NCBI GenBank assembly: GCA_009929615.1
Contig: SAAB01000010.1
Coordinates: 1 to 64,000 of the forward strand
Reading direction: 5' to 3'
DNA length: 64,000 nt
Origin: Clostridia bacterium
Lineage (GTDB): Bacteria > Bacillota > Clostridia > Lachnospirales > Lachnospiraceae
Each line of letters begins with the position of its first letter. Position 1 is the stretch's first letter. Below are positions 52,084 through 60,415 of the stretch, piece after piece. The translations under genes and the position numbers were made by a program. The notes below the pieces were generated by a model. That model did not search any database, was not told where the DNA came from, and worked only from the letters and a program-made list of their open reading frames with translations.

Positions 52084-53571
52084 ATGAAAGATGTAAAATT
52101 ACAGAAAAAATATGCGTTGTTTATCGGGGGAGAATGGAAAGATGCTTCCGATGGCAAGACCTTTAAAAGTACTTGTCCGGCGAATAATGAAGTTTTGGCC
52201 GAATGTGCTGAAGCCACCCAGGAGGATGTGGACCTGGCTGTGGATGCTGCCTGGAGAGCCTTTAAAACATGGAAGAATGTCACCGTTAATGAAAGAGCTG
52301 TCATTTTAAATAAGATTGCGGATATTATCGATGCCAATACAGAGCATTTAGCTATGGTAGAATCTATGGATAACGGCAAACCGATTCGAGAAACGATGGC
52401 CGTGGATGTTCCATTAGCAGCTCAGCACTTCCGTTATTTTGCAGGCTGTATTATGTCTGAAGAAGGCAGTGCCAACATGCTTGGTAATGAAACACTGAGT
52501 TTGATTCTCAGAGAACCAATCGGCGTTGTCGGTCAGATTGTTCCTTGGAACTTCCCATTCCTGATGGCTGCTTGGAAGCTCGCACCTGTCCTTGCCAGTG
52601 GATGCTGTTCTGTATTCAAGCCATCCAGCACCACTTCATTAAGCGTATTGGAATTTGCCCGTCTCGTTCAGGACGTTATTCCTGCCGGTGTTCTTAATGT
52701 TGTCACCGGTTCCGGTTCAAAAGCCGGCCAGTATATGCTGGACCACAAAGGTTTCAGAAAACTCGCTTTTACCGGTTCCACAGAGGTTGGGCGGGATGTA
52801 GCCCTTGCTGCTGCCCAGAAGCTTATTCCATCCACTTTGGAGCTTGGCGGCAAGTCTGCAAATATTTTCTTTGAAGATTGTGATTTCGAGATGGCTATGG
52901 ACGGACTCCAGATGGGTATTCTTTTCAATCAGGGCCAGGTATGTTGTGCCGGTTCCCGTGTATTTGTTCAGGAAAGTATCTATGATAAATTCGTAGCAGA
53001 AGCTGTAAAACGCTTTAATGCCGTCAAGGTTGGGCTTCCATGGGAAGCTGACACTCAGATGGGCAGCCAGATTAATAACGTACAGTTAGGTAAAATCCTT
53101 GATTATATCGATATCGGTCAGGCCGAAGGAGCTAAACTCCTCTGCGGCGGTTCCCAGATTACTGAAGGCGAACTCGGCAAAGGATGTTTCATGCAGCCGA
53201 CACTTCTTGGTGATGTTACCAATAACATGCGGGTTGCTCAGGAAGAAATTTTCGGCCCGGTAGCCTGTATTATAAAATTCAAGACCGAAGATGAAGTCAT
53301 TGACCTTGCCAACGACAGTGAATACGGACTTGGCGGTGCTGTCTGGACGAGAGATATTAACCGTGCTATTCGTGTTGCCAGAGCTGTTGAAACAGGCCGT
53401 ATGTGGGTTAACACTTACAATGCTATTCCAGAAGGTGCACCATTTGGAGGTTATAAAGCATCCGGCATCGGACGCGAAACCCATAAGGTTATTCTGGAGC
53501 ACTATACTCAGATGAAGAATATAATGATTAATATCGGCGAAACACCTACCGGTTTTTATCCAGCACCTTAA
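52084..53571 (+). CDS. NAD(P)-dependent aldehyde dehydrogenase
   Basis: Oxidises aldehydes to acids. From the ATG with GAAGGGAG upstream the protein has 495 residues, standard for class 1/2 ALDH. It shows VPWNFPFLMAAWKLAPVLASG, the cofactor-binding FTGSTEVGRDV, the catalytic Glu in LELGGKSANIFF and the catalytic Cys in NQGQVCCAGSRVFVQ. EEIFGPVACI and PFGGYKASGIGRE close the fold. The second adjacent Cys is common in this group. It stands alone behind a strong promoter; the physiological aldehyde is unknown. Confidence 0.95.
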   Translation: MKDVKLQKKYALFIGGEWKDASDGKTFKSTCPANNEVLAECAEATQEDVDLAVDAAWRAFKTWKNVTVNERAVILNKIADIIDANTEHLAMVESMDNGKPIRETMAVDVPLAAQHFRYFAGCIMSEEGSANMLGNETLSLILREPIGVVGQIVPWNFPFLMAAWKLAPVLASGCCSVFKPSSTTSLSVLEFARLVQDVIPAGVLNVVTGSGSKAGQYMLDHKGFRKLAFTGSTEVGRDVALAAAQKLIPSTLELGGKSANIFFEDCDFEMAMDGLQMGILFNQGQVCCAGSRVFVQESIYDKFVAEAVKRFNAVKVGLPWEADTQMGSQINNVQLGKILDYIDIGQAEGAKLLCGGSQITEGELGKGCFMQPTLLGDVTNNMRVAQEEIFGPVACIIKFKTEDEVIDLANDSEYGLGGAVWTRDINRAIRVARAVETGRMWVNTYNAIPEGAPFGGYKASGIGRETHKVILEHYTQMKNIMINIGETPTGFYPAP

Positions 53572-53586
53572 TTTTTTAAATAAATG

Positions 53587-53631
53587 AAGGGGTATTCCCG
53601 GAGTCTTTAAAAGGCTCCGAGAATACCCCTT
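53587..53631. terminator. Bidirectional terminator
   Basis: AAGGGGTATTC and GAATACCCCTT with inner CGGAG/CTCCG pairing, between converging genes. Confidence 0.92.
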
Positions 53632-53638
53632 CGTTTTA

Positions 53639-56236
53639 TTATCGTTCCCGTATGATTTTTACCAGCTGCATAATTATTGTTGGAGCTGCTGCCAACAGGA
53701 ATAGGATTCCCCACTGGCTCATCGTCAATGTTGCCACGAGGAATAACTTCTTCAGAAATGGTACAAAAAGTACCAGATTCAAAAGAATAATGCCTGCTGC
53801 AAAAGCACCCAGACTATACCAGTTTCTCCGGAATCCAATTTTGAAAATCGAATGTTTACTCCGGCAGTTAAATCCGTGAAAAAGTCTTGCCGCCGTCAGA
53901 GTTGCAAAGGCCATGGTACTCGCCAGACCCGCTCCTCCTGCATTTAATCCGAAATGAAAAGCTGCCATTGTAACAACGGCTATCATAGCACCCTGTACCA
54001 GAATATTGGTCATAAACGAAGGGTTAAGAATGCCCTCTTTTGGATTTCTTGGTTTTTCAGCCAGCAAATCCCTTTCTGCCGGTTCCATACCAATAGCAAT
54101 CGCCGGCAGGGAATCCGTCAGCAGATTAATAAAAAGCAGATGTACCGGTGCAAAAGGCATCGGAAGTGCCATAATGGATGCATAAAGAACACCCAGAATT
54201 CCTGCCATATTTCCTGAAAGAAGAAATTGTATAGCATTTTTTATATTCCTATAAACATTCCGACCATTGGCTACAGCCTTAATAATCGTCGCGAAATTAT
54301 CATCTGTTAAAATCATAGAAGCAGCATCCTTGGAAACTTCTGTCCCTGTAATTCCCATGGCTACACCGATATCTGCCTTCTTCAATGCCGGTGCATCATT
54401 GACTCCGTCTCCTGTCATGGAAACCACATTGCCCCGACGCTGCCATGCATCTACAATTCTTATTTTATTTTCCGGTGACACTCGGGCATATACAGAAATC
54501 TGAACAATTTTATCATCCAGTTCCGAATCCGACATGGCATCCAATTCCGCACCGGTTAAGGCCAAATCCCCTTCTTCAAAAATCCCAATCTGACGGGCAA
54601 TGGCCGTCGCCGTAATCTTGTGGTCTCCGGTAATCATAATCGGCTTTATACCTGCACGTTTTGCATCGGAAACTGCTGCCGTTGACTCTTCTCTTGGCGG
54701 GTCAATCATAGATATCAGGCCAATAAAGATATAATCATTTTCTGATTCCAGAGATAACATTTCCCCTTCATCAATCTCTCTATAAGCAAAGGCCAGTACT
54801 CTCAATCCATTTTCTGAAAAAGCGAGATTCTGATTCAATATAGCTTTCCTGTCTTCTTCCGTTAGTTCTCTAACCCCTTCGGAAGTTCGGATACGGGTTG
54901 TTCTATCCAGTAGAACATCCAAAGCCCCCTTCGTCAAAAGTGTCGATACCCCGTGAAGTTTATATTTTGTGGACATGAGTTTTCTGTCCGAATCAAAAGG
55001 AATCTCCTCGATTCTAGGCATCATCTCCCGAATTTCTTTATCCGGCAAAGCAATTTTACGCACCATCTCCACCAGACAGTATTCTGTCGGGTCGCCTATG
55101 CCCTTGCCATCCACGATCGTCGAATCATTTGTCAAAAGAGCATCATAGAGCAAATATCTATGGAGCTGATTTTTAATATCTATCTCCTCCGGTTTTAAAA
55201 CCTTATCATCCAGATAAATATCCTGCACTGTCATTTTGTTCTGGGTCAGAGTTCCTGTTTTATCAGAACAGATAACCGACACACAGCCCAGACTTTCTAC
55301 GGCTTTAAGTTCTTTAATAATCGCATGTTCCTTGGCCATCTTCTGGGTTCCCATTGCCTGAACAATCGTGACAATAGAACTGAGTGCTTCCGGAATAGCA
55401 GCTACCGCTAAAGCCACGGCAAACATCAGTGCATCCAGAATCGGCATTTTACGGTAAATGCTTAGGGCAAATACTAAGGCGCAGATACACATAATAACAA
55501 TAGCCAGTTTGCTGCTGAACTGGTCCAGACTGATTTGCAACGGTGTTTTCTTCTCTTTTGTTGCATTCATAAGGCTGGCAATTTTACCAATTTCCGTGTC
55601 CATGCCCGTTCCTGTAATAACAACAATACCCCGGCCATAGGTCACCAGACTGCTGGAATATACCATATTGACTCTGTCACCCAAAGGCACTTCGGATTCT
55701 ATGACCGTTTCCACCTTATCTACACTGGTGGACTCTCCAGTCAGAGAACTTTCATTTACCTGCAGAGAAAAGCTGTTAATAACACGGCCATCCGCAACGA
55801 CTAAATCTCCGGCTTCCAGAAGAAGAATATCTCCCGGGACCACATCTTTCGAAGGGATCTCCAGCTTCTGACCCCCACGAAGAACTTTTGCTGTTGGAGA
55901 AGATAAAGACTTCAGACTCTCCAGCGATTTTTCTGCCTTCTTATGCTGAACTGTTCCCAGAATAGCATTTAAAATAATAACAGCAACAATAACAATGGTG
56001 CTTTCCTGGCTCCCGGTAAACATGGAAATGATTGCTGCAACAATAAGTATAATAACAAGTAAATCTGCAAACTGGGATAAAAACACCTCCAGCGTGCTCT
56101 TCTTCTTTCCACCCTCCAGTACATTTTCACCCTTTGCACTGAGGATTTCTGCGGCCTCTTCTGATGTATGTCCCTTTTCTGTAACCTGAAAAGCCTCCAT
56201 AACCGTTTGAGCTGACTGACGATACCATTCCTGCAT
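53639..56236 (-). CDS. P-type cation ATPase, riboswitch-controlled (Mn/Ca exporter type)
   Basis: P2-type ATPase of 865 residues with an N-terminal cation-ATPase domain, eight to ten membrane helices, the actuator motif SSLTGES, phosphorylation site CSDKTGTLTQNKMT, KGALDVLL in the nucleotide domain, and MTGDGVNDAPALKKADIGVAMG. The helix-4 motif is VAAIPEALSSIVTI; PMCA/SERCA Ca pumps have VAAIPEGLP, so the Gly-Leu-Pro to Ala-Leu-Ser change is of interest for ion choice. The yybP-ykoY manganese aptamer directly upstream argues that it exports Mn(II), as with YoaB in Lactococcus, possibly with Ca. Confidence 0.94.
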   Translation of the reverse strand: MQEWYRQSAQTVMEAFQVTEKGHTSEEAAEILSAKGENVLEGGKKKSTLEVFLSQFADLLVIILIVAAIISMFTGSQESTIVIVAVIILNAILGTVQHKKAEKSLESLKSLSSPTAKVLRGGQKLEIPSKDVVPGDILLLEAGDLVVADGRVINSFSLQVNESSLTGESTSVDKVETVIESEVPLGDRVNMVYSSSLVTYGRGIVVITGTGMDTEIGKIASLMNATKEKKTPLQISLDQFSSKLAIVIMCICALVFALSIYRKMPILDALMFAVALAVAAIPEALSSIVTIVQAMGTQKMAKEHAIIKELKAVESLGCVSVICSDKTGTLTQNKMTVQDIYLDDKVLKPEEIDIKNQLHRYLLYDALLTNDSTIVDGKGIGDPTEYCLVEMVRKIALPDKEIREMMPRIEEIPFDSDRKLMSTKYKLHGVSTLLTKGALDVLLDRTTRIRTSEGVRELTEEDRKAILNQNLAFSENGLRVLAFAYREIDEGEMLSLESENDYIFIGLISMIDPPREESTAAVSDAKRAGIKPIMITGDHKITATAIARQIGIFEEGDLALTGAELDAMSDSELDDKIVQISVYARVSPENKIRIVDAWQRRGNVVSMTGDGVNDAPALKKADIGVAMGITGTEVSKDAASMILTDDNFATIIKAVANGRNVYRNIKNAIQFLLSGNMAGILGVLYASIMALPMPFAPVHLLFINLLTDSLPAIAIGMEPAERDLLAEKPRNPKEGILNPSFMTNILVQGAMIAVVTMAAFHFGLNAGGAGLASTMAFATLTAARLFHGFNCRSKHSIFKIGFRRNWYSLGAFAAGIILLNLVLFVPFLKKLFLVATLTMSQWGILFLLAAAPTIIMQLVKIIRER

Positions 56237-56257
56237 ACTAATTCCTCCCTTAGTAAA

Positions 56258-56407
56258 CCAAAAAAGACTTTCAATGTACTCTCCTCTAAGAATTCCCTAT
56301 TCTCAAAAGATGAATACATTAAAAGTCTCGTAACCATTCTCAGGTACACACCACCAGGCAAAATGCCGCGATTGTTGACAGTGTATTTCTACTACTCCCC
56401 TTTAATG
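56258..56407 (-). ncRNA. yybP-ykoY manganese riboswitch with terminator platform
   Basis: The minus-strand RNA begins CATTAAAGGGGAGTAG (56407 on), has CTGTCAACAATC and GGCATTTTGCC, and ends TTACGAGACTTTTAATG, matching the yybP-ykoY aptamer layout. P1 is CATTAAAG with CTTTTAATG. The same 3' strand also forms a 14-bp terminator stem with a downstream strand (arms at 56315-56328 and 56265-56278), followed by a T-run. The two folds exclude each other, so metal-stabilised P1 would prevent termination and turn the ATPase on. Confidence 0.9.
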
Positions 56408-56505
56408 AAAGCCCATTCCGGCTTCAAATTAATAATTTTTTTCAAGTATATCTAATTTCCCGTGGAAAGTCAATATCAAACCCTCTCGCCAATGTCCTCC
56501 TTACA

Positions 56506-56540
56506 GAAAAAAAATGGAAGTTCCATAATAGAACTTCCAT
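56506..56540 (-). terminator. nrdR terminator
   Basis: ATGGAAGTTC and GAACTTCCAT form a perfect stem with a long T-run on the minus strand. Confidence 0.93.
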
Positions 56541-56562
56541 CTAAAATCTGATATTCCAAAAC

Positions 56563-57018
56563 TTATTTACTTTCCAGGATCATCTTAATCTCATCCATGA
56601 ATGTATTAACATCCTTAAACTCACGGTATACGGAAGCAAATCGAACATAGGCTACCGCATCCAAATCCTTCAATCGATTCATAACAATTCCACCGATATC
56701 CTGAGCTGAAATCTCCCGCTCTTCACGATTAAAAATCTCGGTTTCAATCTCATCCACCAGTTTCTCAATCTGATTTGCCGAAATCGGCCGCTTATGGCAG
56801 GAACGCAAAATACCTGACTCGATTTTCTGACGATTATAAGGTTCCCGATTATTATCCTTCTTGATAACAATTAAAGGAATTGTTTCAACTTTCTCATAAG
56901 TAGTGAATCGTTTATCACAACCATTACACTGCCTGCGCCGCCGTATGGAACTTCCATCTTCAGCCGGACGGGAATCAATTACTTTCGAATCTGCCTCGCC
57001 ACAATATGGACACTTCAT
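56563..57018 (-). CDS. nrdR: Ribonucleotide reductase repressor NrdR
   Basis: ATP/dATP-sensing repressor of 151 residues. The zinc ribbon [17 protein letters not shown]...[15 protein letters not shown] has two CxxC pairs. The ATP-cone domain (about 48-138) follows, beginning [21 protein letters not shown]. All key parts are present. No nrd gene is adjacent. Its promoter carries a long dyad (see 57031-57074). It is monocistronic, ended by a strong terminator. Confidence 0.97.
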   Translation of the reverse strand: MKCPYCGEADSKVIDSRPAEDGSSIRRRRQCNGCDKRFTTYEKVETIPLIVIKKDNNREPYNRQKIESGILRSCHKRPISANQIEKLVDEIETEIFNREEREISAQDIGGIVMNRLKDLDAVAYVRFASVYREFKDVNTFMDEIKMILESK

Positions 57019-57030
57019 CTGTTTTACCCT

Positions 57031-57074
57031 CCTCGATTAATTCTTATTATAATCGAGGAAATACAAGCGGTCAA
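57031..57074 (-). promoter_or_regulatory. nrdR promoter with 9-bp dyad over the -10 and start
   Basis: TTGACC (57069-57074), 17 bases, TATAAT (57046-57051) on the minus strand. The dyad CCTCGATTA/TAATCGAGG (57031-57058) spans from just upstream of the -10 to the ribosome site. One arm is upstream of the transcript, so it acts as DNA, probably as an operator; it does not resemble the known NrdR box. Confidence 0.65.
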
Positions 57075-57083
57075 CCAAATTTT

Positions 57084-57344
57084 TCAGCTCTCACACTGGT
57101 GTACAATCTCTTCCATACATACATCTACCAAAATAATATCGGCCCCTATCTGGCGGACACACTTCCAACCGATGATATATTCTGTATCTCTTCCGAACAG
57201 CCCGCACCACTTTCCCTGTCCGGGAATAATCAGCTGGCAGATGGTCCCTGTATTCGGGTCAAATTCCACATCCACTACAAAACCAATGCGCTGACAGTCC
57301 CGTATGTTAACCACTTCTTTCTGACGAAGTTCACAGATACGCAT
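57084..57344 (-). CDS. YlmC/YmxH family sporulation-linked protein
   Basis: An 86-residue PRC-barrel-like protein from the ATG with GAGGTGG upstream: MRICELRQKEVVNIRDCQRIGFVVDVEFD, then TICQLIIPG, CGLFGRDTEYIIGW and QIGADIILVD. This matches the YlmC/YmxH family found in spore formers, of which some are expressed in sporulation. Three cysteines are scattered. Exact role unknown. It lies between nrdR and ybaK on the minus strand. Confidence 0.88.
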   Translation of the reverse strand: MRICELRQKEVVNIRDCQRIGFVVDVEFDPNTGTICQLIIPGQGKWCGLFGRDTEYIIGWKCVRQIGADIILVDVCMEEIVHQCES

Positions 57345-57391
57345 GGCCCACCTCATAGAAGATTTCTTATTTTATTATATCCAGCCCGCTT

Positions 57392-57862
57392 CTATTGTGT
57401 GACATCCGCGTATTCTGCTTCTACAAAATCCTTCAGTTTTTCCGGATGAACAATAATCTGAGCGCCCCGGGCACCTGCACTTACAGCGATTTCATCATAG
57501 AGCTGAGCTGTTTCATCAAACCAGGTTGGATACTTCTTCTTCATCCCCACCGGCGAACATCCACCCCGGATATATCCGGTCAATCCCAAAAGTTCTTTAA
57601 CATGGGTCATTTCTATCTTCTTATCCCCCGCCGCCTTCGCCGCTTTCTTTAAATCCAATTCATCCATAACCGGAATACAGAACACCATAATTCCTTTTTT
57701 ATCTCCCCGCACAACGAGGGTTTTAAAAATCTGCTCTGCCGGAAGACTTACCTGGGTGGCCACATGGGCACCGCTTAAATGTTCATCATCATATTCATAA
57801 GTTTCCACTCTAAAGTCTATTTTAGCCTGAGTCAAAAGACGCATGGCATTTGTTTTTGTCAC
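57392..57862 (-). CDS. ybaK: Cys-tRNA(Pro) deacylase YbaK
   Basis: Trans-editing enzyme that clears Cys mischarged on tRNA(Pro). The 156-residue YbaK/EbsC fold begins TKTNAMRLLTQAKIDFRVETYEYD. The catalytic lysine region is QIFKTLVVRGDKKG, and GYIRGGCSPVGMKKKYP is the substrate-binding loop with the typical GGxSP-like motif. The start is a GTG preceded by GGAGG. Family assignment is firm. Confidence 0.94.
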   Translation of the reverse strand: MTKTNAMRLLTQAKIDFRVETYEYDDEHLSGAHVATQVSLPAEQIFKTLVVRGDKKGIMVFCIPVMDELDLKKAAKAAGDKKIEMTHVKELLGLTGYIRGGCSPVGMKKKYPTWFDETAQLYDEIAVSAGARGAQIIVHPEKLKDFVEAEYADVTQ

Positions 57863-57890
57863 CTCTTCAGCCTCCTTATTTTCCTTTCGC

Positions 57891-57919
57891 TTGCAATACG
57901 GAATAAATTATACTATAAT
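57891..57919 (+). promoter_or_regulatory. hisA promoter
   Basis: TTGCAA (57891-57896), 17 bases, TATAAT (57914-57919) on the plus strand, 32 bases before the ATG; AAAGGGGG is the ribosome site. Confidence 0.7.
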
Positions 57920-57951
57920 TTTCTTCATAATTCCAGAAAGGGGGCAATAAA

Positions 57952-58743
57952 ATGAAATTCAGACCCTGTATCGATATACATAACGGAAAAGTCAAACAGA
58001 TTGTAGGCGGAAGCCTGAAAGATACCGGCGATACTGCCCAGGAGAATTTTGTTTCTTCACAGGATGCCGCCTGGTATGCCCGTCAGTATAAAACCGATGG
58101 TCTTAAAGGTGGCCATATTATTCTTCTGAATCCCGAATCTTCAGAATATTATAAAGCGGATGTTTGTCAAGCCATGAAAGCTTTAAAGGCTTATCCCGGA
58201 GGACTTCAGATTGGTGGCGGTATCCATCCGGGAAATGCACTGCAGTTTCTTGAAGCCGGTGCCTCCCATGTCATTGTGACATCTTATGTTTTTAAAGATG
58301 GCAAAATCCACTTTGACAATCTCAAAACCCTCTGTCATCTTGTCGGCCGGGAGCATCTGGTGCTGGATGTAAGCTGCCGAAAAAAAGGGGATGACTATTA
58401 TATCGTCACTGACCGCTGGCAGAAATTCACCTCTGTAAAGATGAATGCAGAAACCCTGGAGCTGCTTTCTCCATATTGTGATGAATTTTTAATTCATGCT
58501 GTAGATGTAGAAGGCAAAGCCTCCGGCATTGAGATGCCTCTGGCCGCCCTTATGGGCAGTTTTCAGACTCGCCCTGTAACTTATGCGGGAGGTGTTGGCT
58601 GCTACGAAGATTTGCGTCTCCTTAAGGACCTGGGACAGAATTGGGTAGATGTCACAATTGGAAGTGCCCTGGACCTTTTTGGCGGTCCCCTTCCCTATGA
58701 GAAGATTCGATATCTCGGCACTGAAAAGGAGGTCCTGTCATGA
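57952..58743 (+). CDS. hisA: ProFAR isomerase HisA, eukaryote-like HIS6 type
   Basis: Isomerises N'-ProFAR in histidine synthesis. The 263-residue TIM barrel begins MKFRPCIDIHNGKVKQIVGG, with the catalytic Asp region CIDIHNGK, LQIGGGIHPGNAL for the first phosphate and YAGGVGCYEDL for the second. The wording, such as FLIHAVDVEGKASGIEM and LDVSCRKKGDDYYIVTDRWQ, is closer to the fungal and plant HIS6 branch than to standard bacterial HisA. No other his gene adjoins. It overlaps the next gene by 4 bases. Confidence 0.92.
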   Translation: MKFRPCIDIHNGKVKQIVGGSLKDTGDTAQENFVSSQDAAWYARQYKTDGLKGGHIILLNPESSEYYKADVCQAMKALKAYPGGLQIGGGIHPGNALQFLEAGASHVIVTSYVFKDGKIHFDNLKTLCHLVGREHLVLDVSCRKKGDDYYIVTDRWQKFTSVKMNAETLELLSPYCDEFLIHAVDVEGKASGIEMPLAALMGSFQTRPVTYAGGVGCYEDLRLLKDLGQNWVDVTIGSALDLFGGPLPYEKIRYLGTEKEVLS

Positions 58744-59039
58744 TTCAGATAAAAGATATCATGCCCATTTCATTTTTAAAAAAAGAGCCTTTTACCGGCA
58801 GCTATCTCGGCATGAGATACCGGATAGAAAAAACCGAAGTCCCCGTTGCCGAAGATTCAGAAGAAAAGAAAACTATTTTAGAGGTCTGCATATGGCCTCA
58901 ACCTTTCTGTTATGATAAAACGCCTGAAGAAAACAAAACCCGAAACCAGTTTGAGTTTACCCCGGAAGGGCTTTCATCATCTGTTGACTGGCTCAACCTT
59001 ATGTATTCCGAAAAAAAAGAAGGATGGACAAGAAACTAA
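58740..59039 (+). CDS. Small conserved hypothetical coupled to hisA
   Basis: A 99-residue soluble protein I do not recognise: MIQIKDIMPISFLKKEPFTGSYL, then MRYRIEKTEVPVAEDSEEKK, VCIWPQPFCYDKTPEEN and FTPEGLSSSVDWLNLMYSEK. No signal, helix or metal motif is clear. The ATGA overlap with hisA shows coupled translation, but the context does not prove a histidine role. The end of the gene forms part of its own terminator. Confidence 0.75.
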   Translation: MIQIKDIMPISFLKKEPFTGSYLGMRYRIEKTEVPVAEDSEEKKTILEVCIWPQPFCYDKTPEENKTRNQFEFTPEGLSSSVDWLNLMYSEKKEGWTRN

Positions 59040-59059
59040 GTTTCCTGTTCATCCTTTTT
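59022..59059 (+). terminator. Terminator of the hisA operon
   Basis: GGATGGACA and TGTTCATCC with inner GAAA/TTTC pairing and a TTTTT tail on the plus strand, overlapping the last codons of the hypothetical gene. Confidence 0.85.
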
Positions 59060-59072
59060 AAATATTCTCTAA

Positions 59073-60323
59073 TTAATTATTCTTCTTTAAAATAGCTGTA
59101 ACTGCTTCTTTAATAATAGCCAGGCCTTCTTTTAAAGTATCCTCTGAAATCGTCAATGGCGGCATTAATTTTAAAACACAGTCTTTACGTCCAGCCACTT
59201 CGATAATCATGTGACGGTCAAAGCATTCATGGACAGCATCCAAAGCCAGCTCCGGATTAATCTTTCCAAAATCAATTCCCCACAGAAGTCCCATACCTCT
59301 ATAAGAAAGTCTGGAATCCAACGGAAGAATCTCTTCTTTAATAAATTGCTCTACAATCTTTGCTTTCTCCTGAACCATGGTATCTACCTGATGTTCAACA
59401 AAGTAATTAATACCTGCTGTACCACCTACGAAAGATAACTGATTACCACGGAAGGTTCCATTATGTTCTGCCGGACGGAAGATATCTAAGTCCGGACGAA
59501 TCAGCAATAATGCCATAGGCATTCCGAATCCACTGATGGACTTGGAAACAACAACCATATCCGGCTGAATGCCTGCTCTCTCAAAGGAGAAGAAATGACC
59601 TGTACGACCGTTACCAACCTGAATCTCATCACATACCATAAGAATGTCCTGTTCTGTACAAATTTTACGAATCTCTTTAAGCCATTCGATGCTTGCTACA
59701 TTAATTCCGCCTTCTGCCTGAATCGTTTCCAGGAAGATAGCAGCTGGTTTCTCTACACCTGAATGATCATCTTCAAGAATCCATTTCAAATATGCAATGG
59801 AATCCAGTGTTCCGTCATAAGGAGCAAAGGTTACATTCGCTAATGGCACACCTGCACCGCCCCGGCTCGTTCTATCCGTTGTCATGGCAAGGCTACCTAA
59901 GGTCATACCATGGAAAGCACCGGAAAAAGCAATAACGCCGCTGCGCTGTGTATTCTTACGTGCAAGCTTCAGTGCTGCTTCAACAGCATTCGTTCCGGTT
60001 GGTCCGCAACACATAACTTTGTAATCTAACTGGCGCGGTTTTAAAATCTTCTCATTAAAAGTAACAAGAAATTCTTCCTTCGCCGCTGTATACATATCCA
60101 AAGCGTTAATAACATTATCTTCGCTGAGATATTCCATAATCTTCGCTTTAATCTCCGGGTTGTTATGTCCATAATTCATGGAACCGGCAACTGCCAGGAA
60201 ATCAATATATCTTTCGCCGTCTACGGAAAATAATTCCGCATTCTTTGCTTTATTAAATTCTACAGGGTATTTTCTACAATAAGATCTGACTTTAGATTCC
60301 GTATTCTCAAAAACTTCAAACAT
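59073..60323 (-). CDS. EctB-like diaminobutyrate--2-oxoglutarate aminotransferase
   Basis: PLP-dependent class III aminotransferase. From the ATG of MFEVFENTESKVRSYCRKYP, downstream of GGAGG, it has 416 residues, the EctB length. The motifs are CGPTGTNAVEAALKLARK, AFHGMTLGSLAMTTDR, MVCDEIQVGNGRTG and VVSKSISGFGMPM with the PLP lysine. The family makes L-2,4-diaminobutyrate from aspartate semialdehyde. ectA and ectC are absent here, so the product may go to a peptide or another diamine rather than ectoine. A GTG 12 codons upstream is the alternative start. Confidence 0.88.
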   Translation of the reverse strand: MFEVFENTESKVRSYCRKYPVEFNKAKNAELFSVDGERYIDFLAVAGSMNYGHNNPEIKAKIMEYLSEDNVINALDMYTAAKEEFLVTFNEKILKPRQLDYKVMCCGPTGTNAVEAALKLARKNTQRSGVIAFSGAFHGMTLGSLAMTTDRTSRGGAGVPLANVTFAPYDGTLDSIAYLKWILEDDHSGVEKPAAIFLETIQAEGGINVASIEWLKEIRKICTEQDILMVCDEIQVGNGRTGHFFSFERAGIQPDMVVVSKSISGFGMPMALLLIRPDLDIFRPAEHNGTFRGNQLSFVGGTAGINYFVEHQVDTMVQEKAKIVEQFIKEEILPLDSRLSYRGMGLLWGIDFGKINPELALDAVHECFDRHMIIEVAGRKDCVLKLMPPLTISEDTLKEGLAIIKEAVTAILKKNN

Positions 60324-60415
60324 GGTTCTGTTTTTTCCTCCATTCGTCTTTTTCACCACCAGGGTGAATTACTCATGTCTTATTATACCCCATATCCTCT
60401 CGAAGTCAAATAATT

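Noticed and set aside
55969-56361. A 130-residue minus-strand frame across the riboswitch and the start of the ATPase gene
   Set aside because: It is out of frame with the ATPase and covers the aptamer and terminator; the RNA explanation accounts for the sequence.
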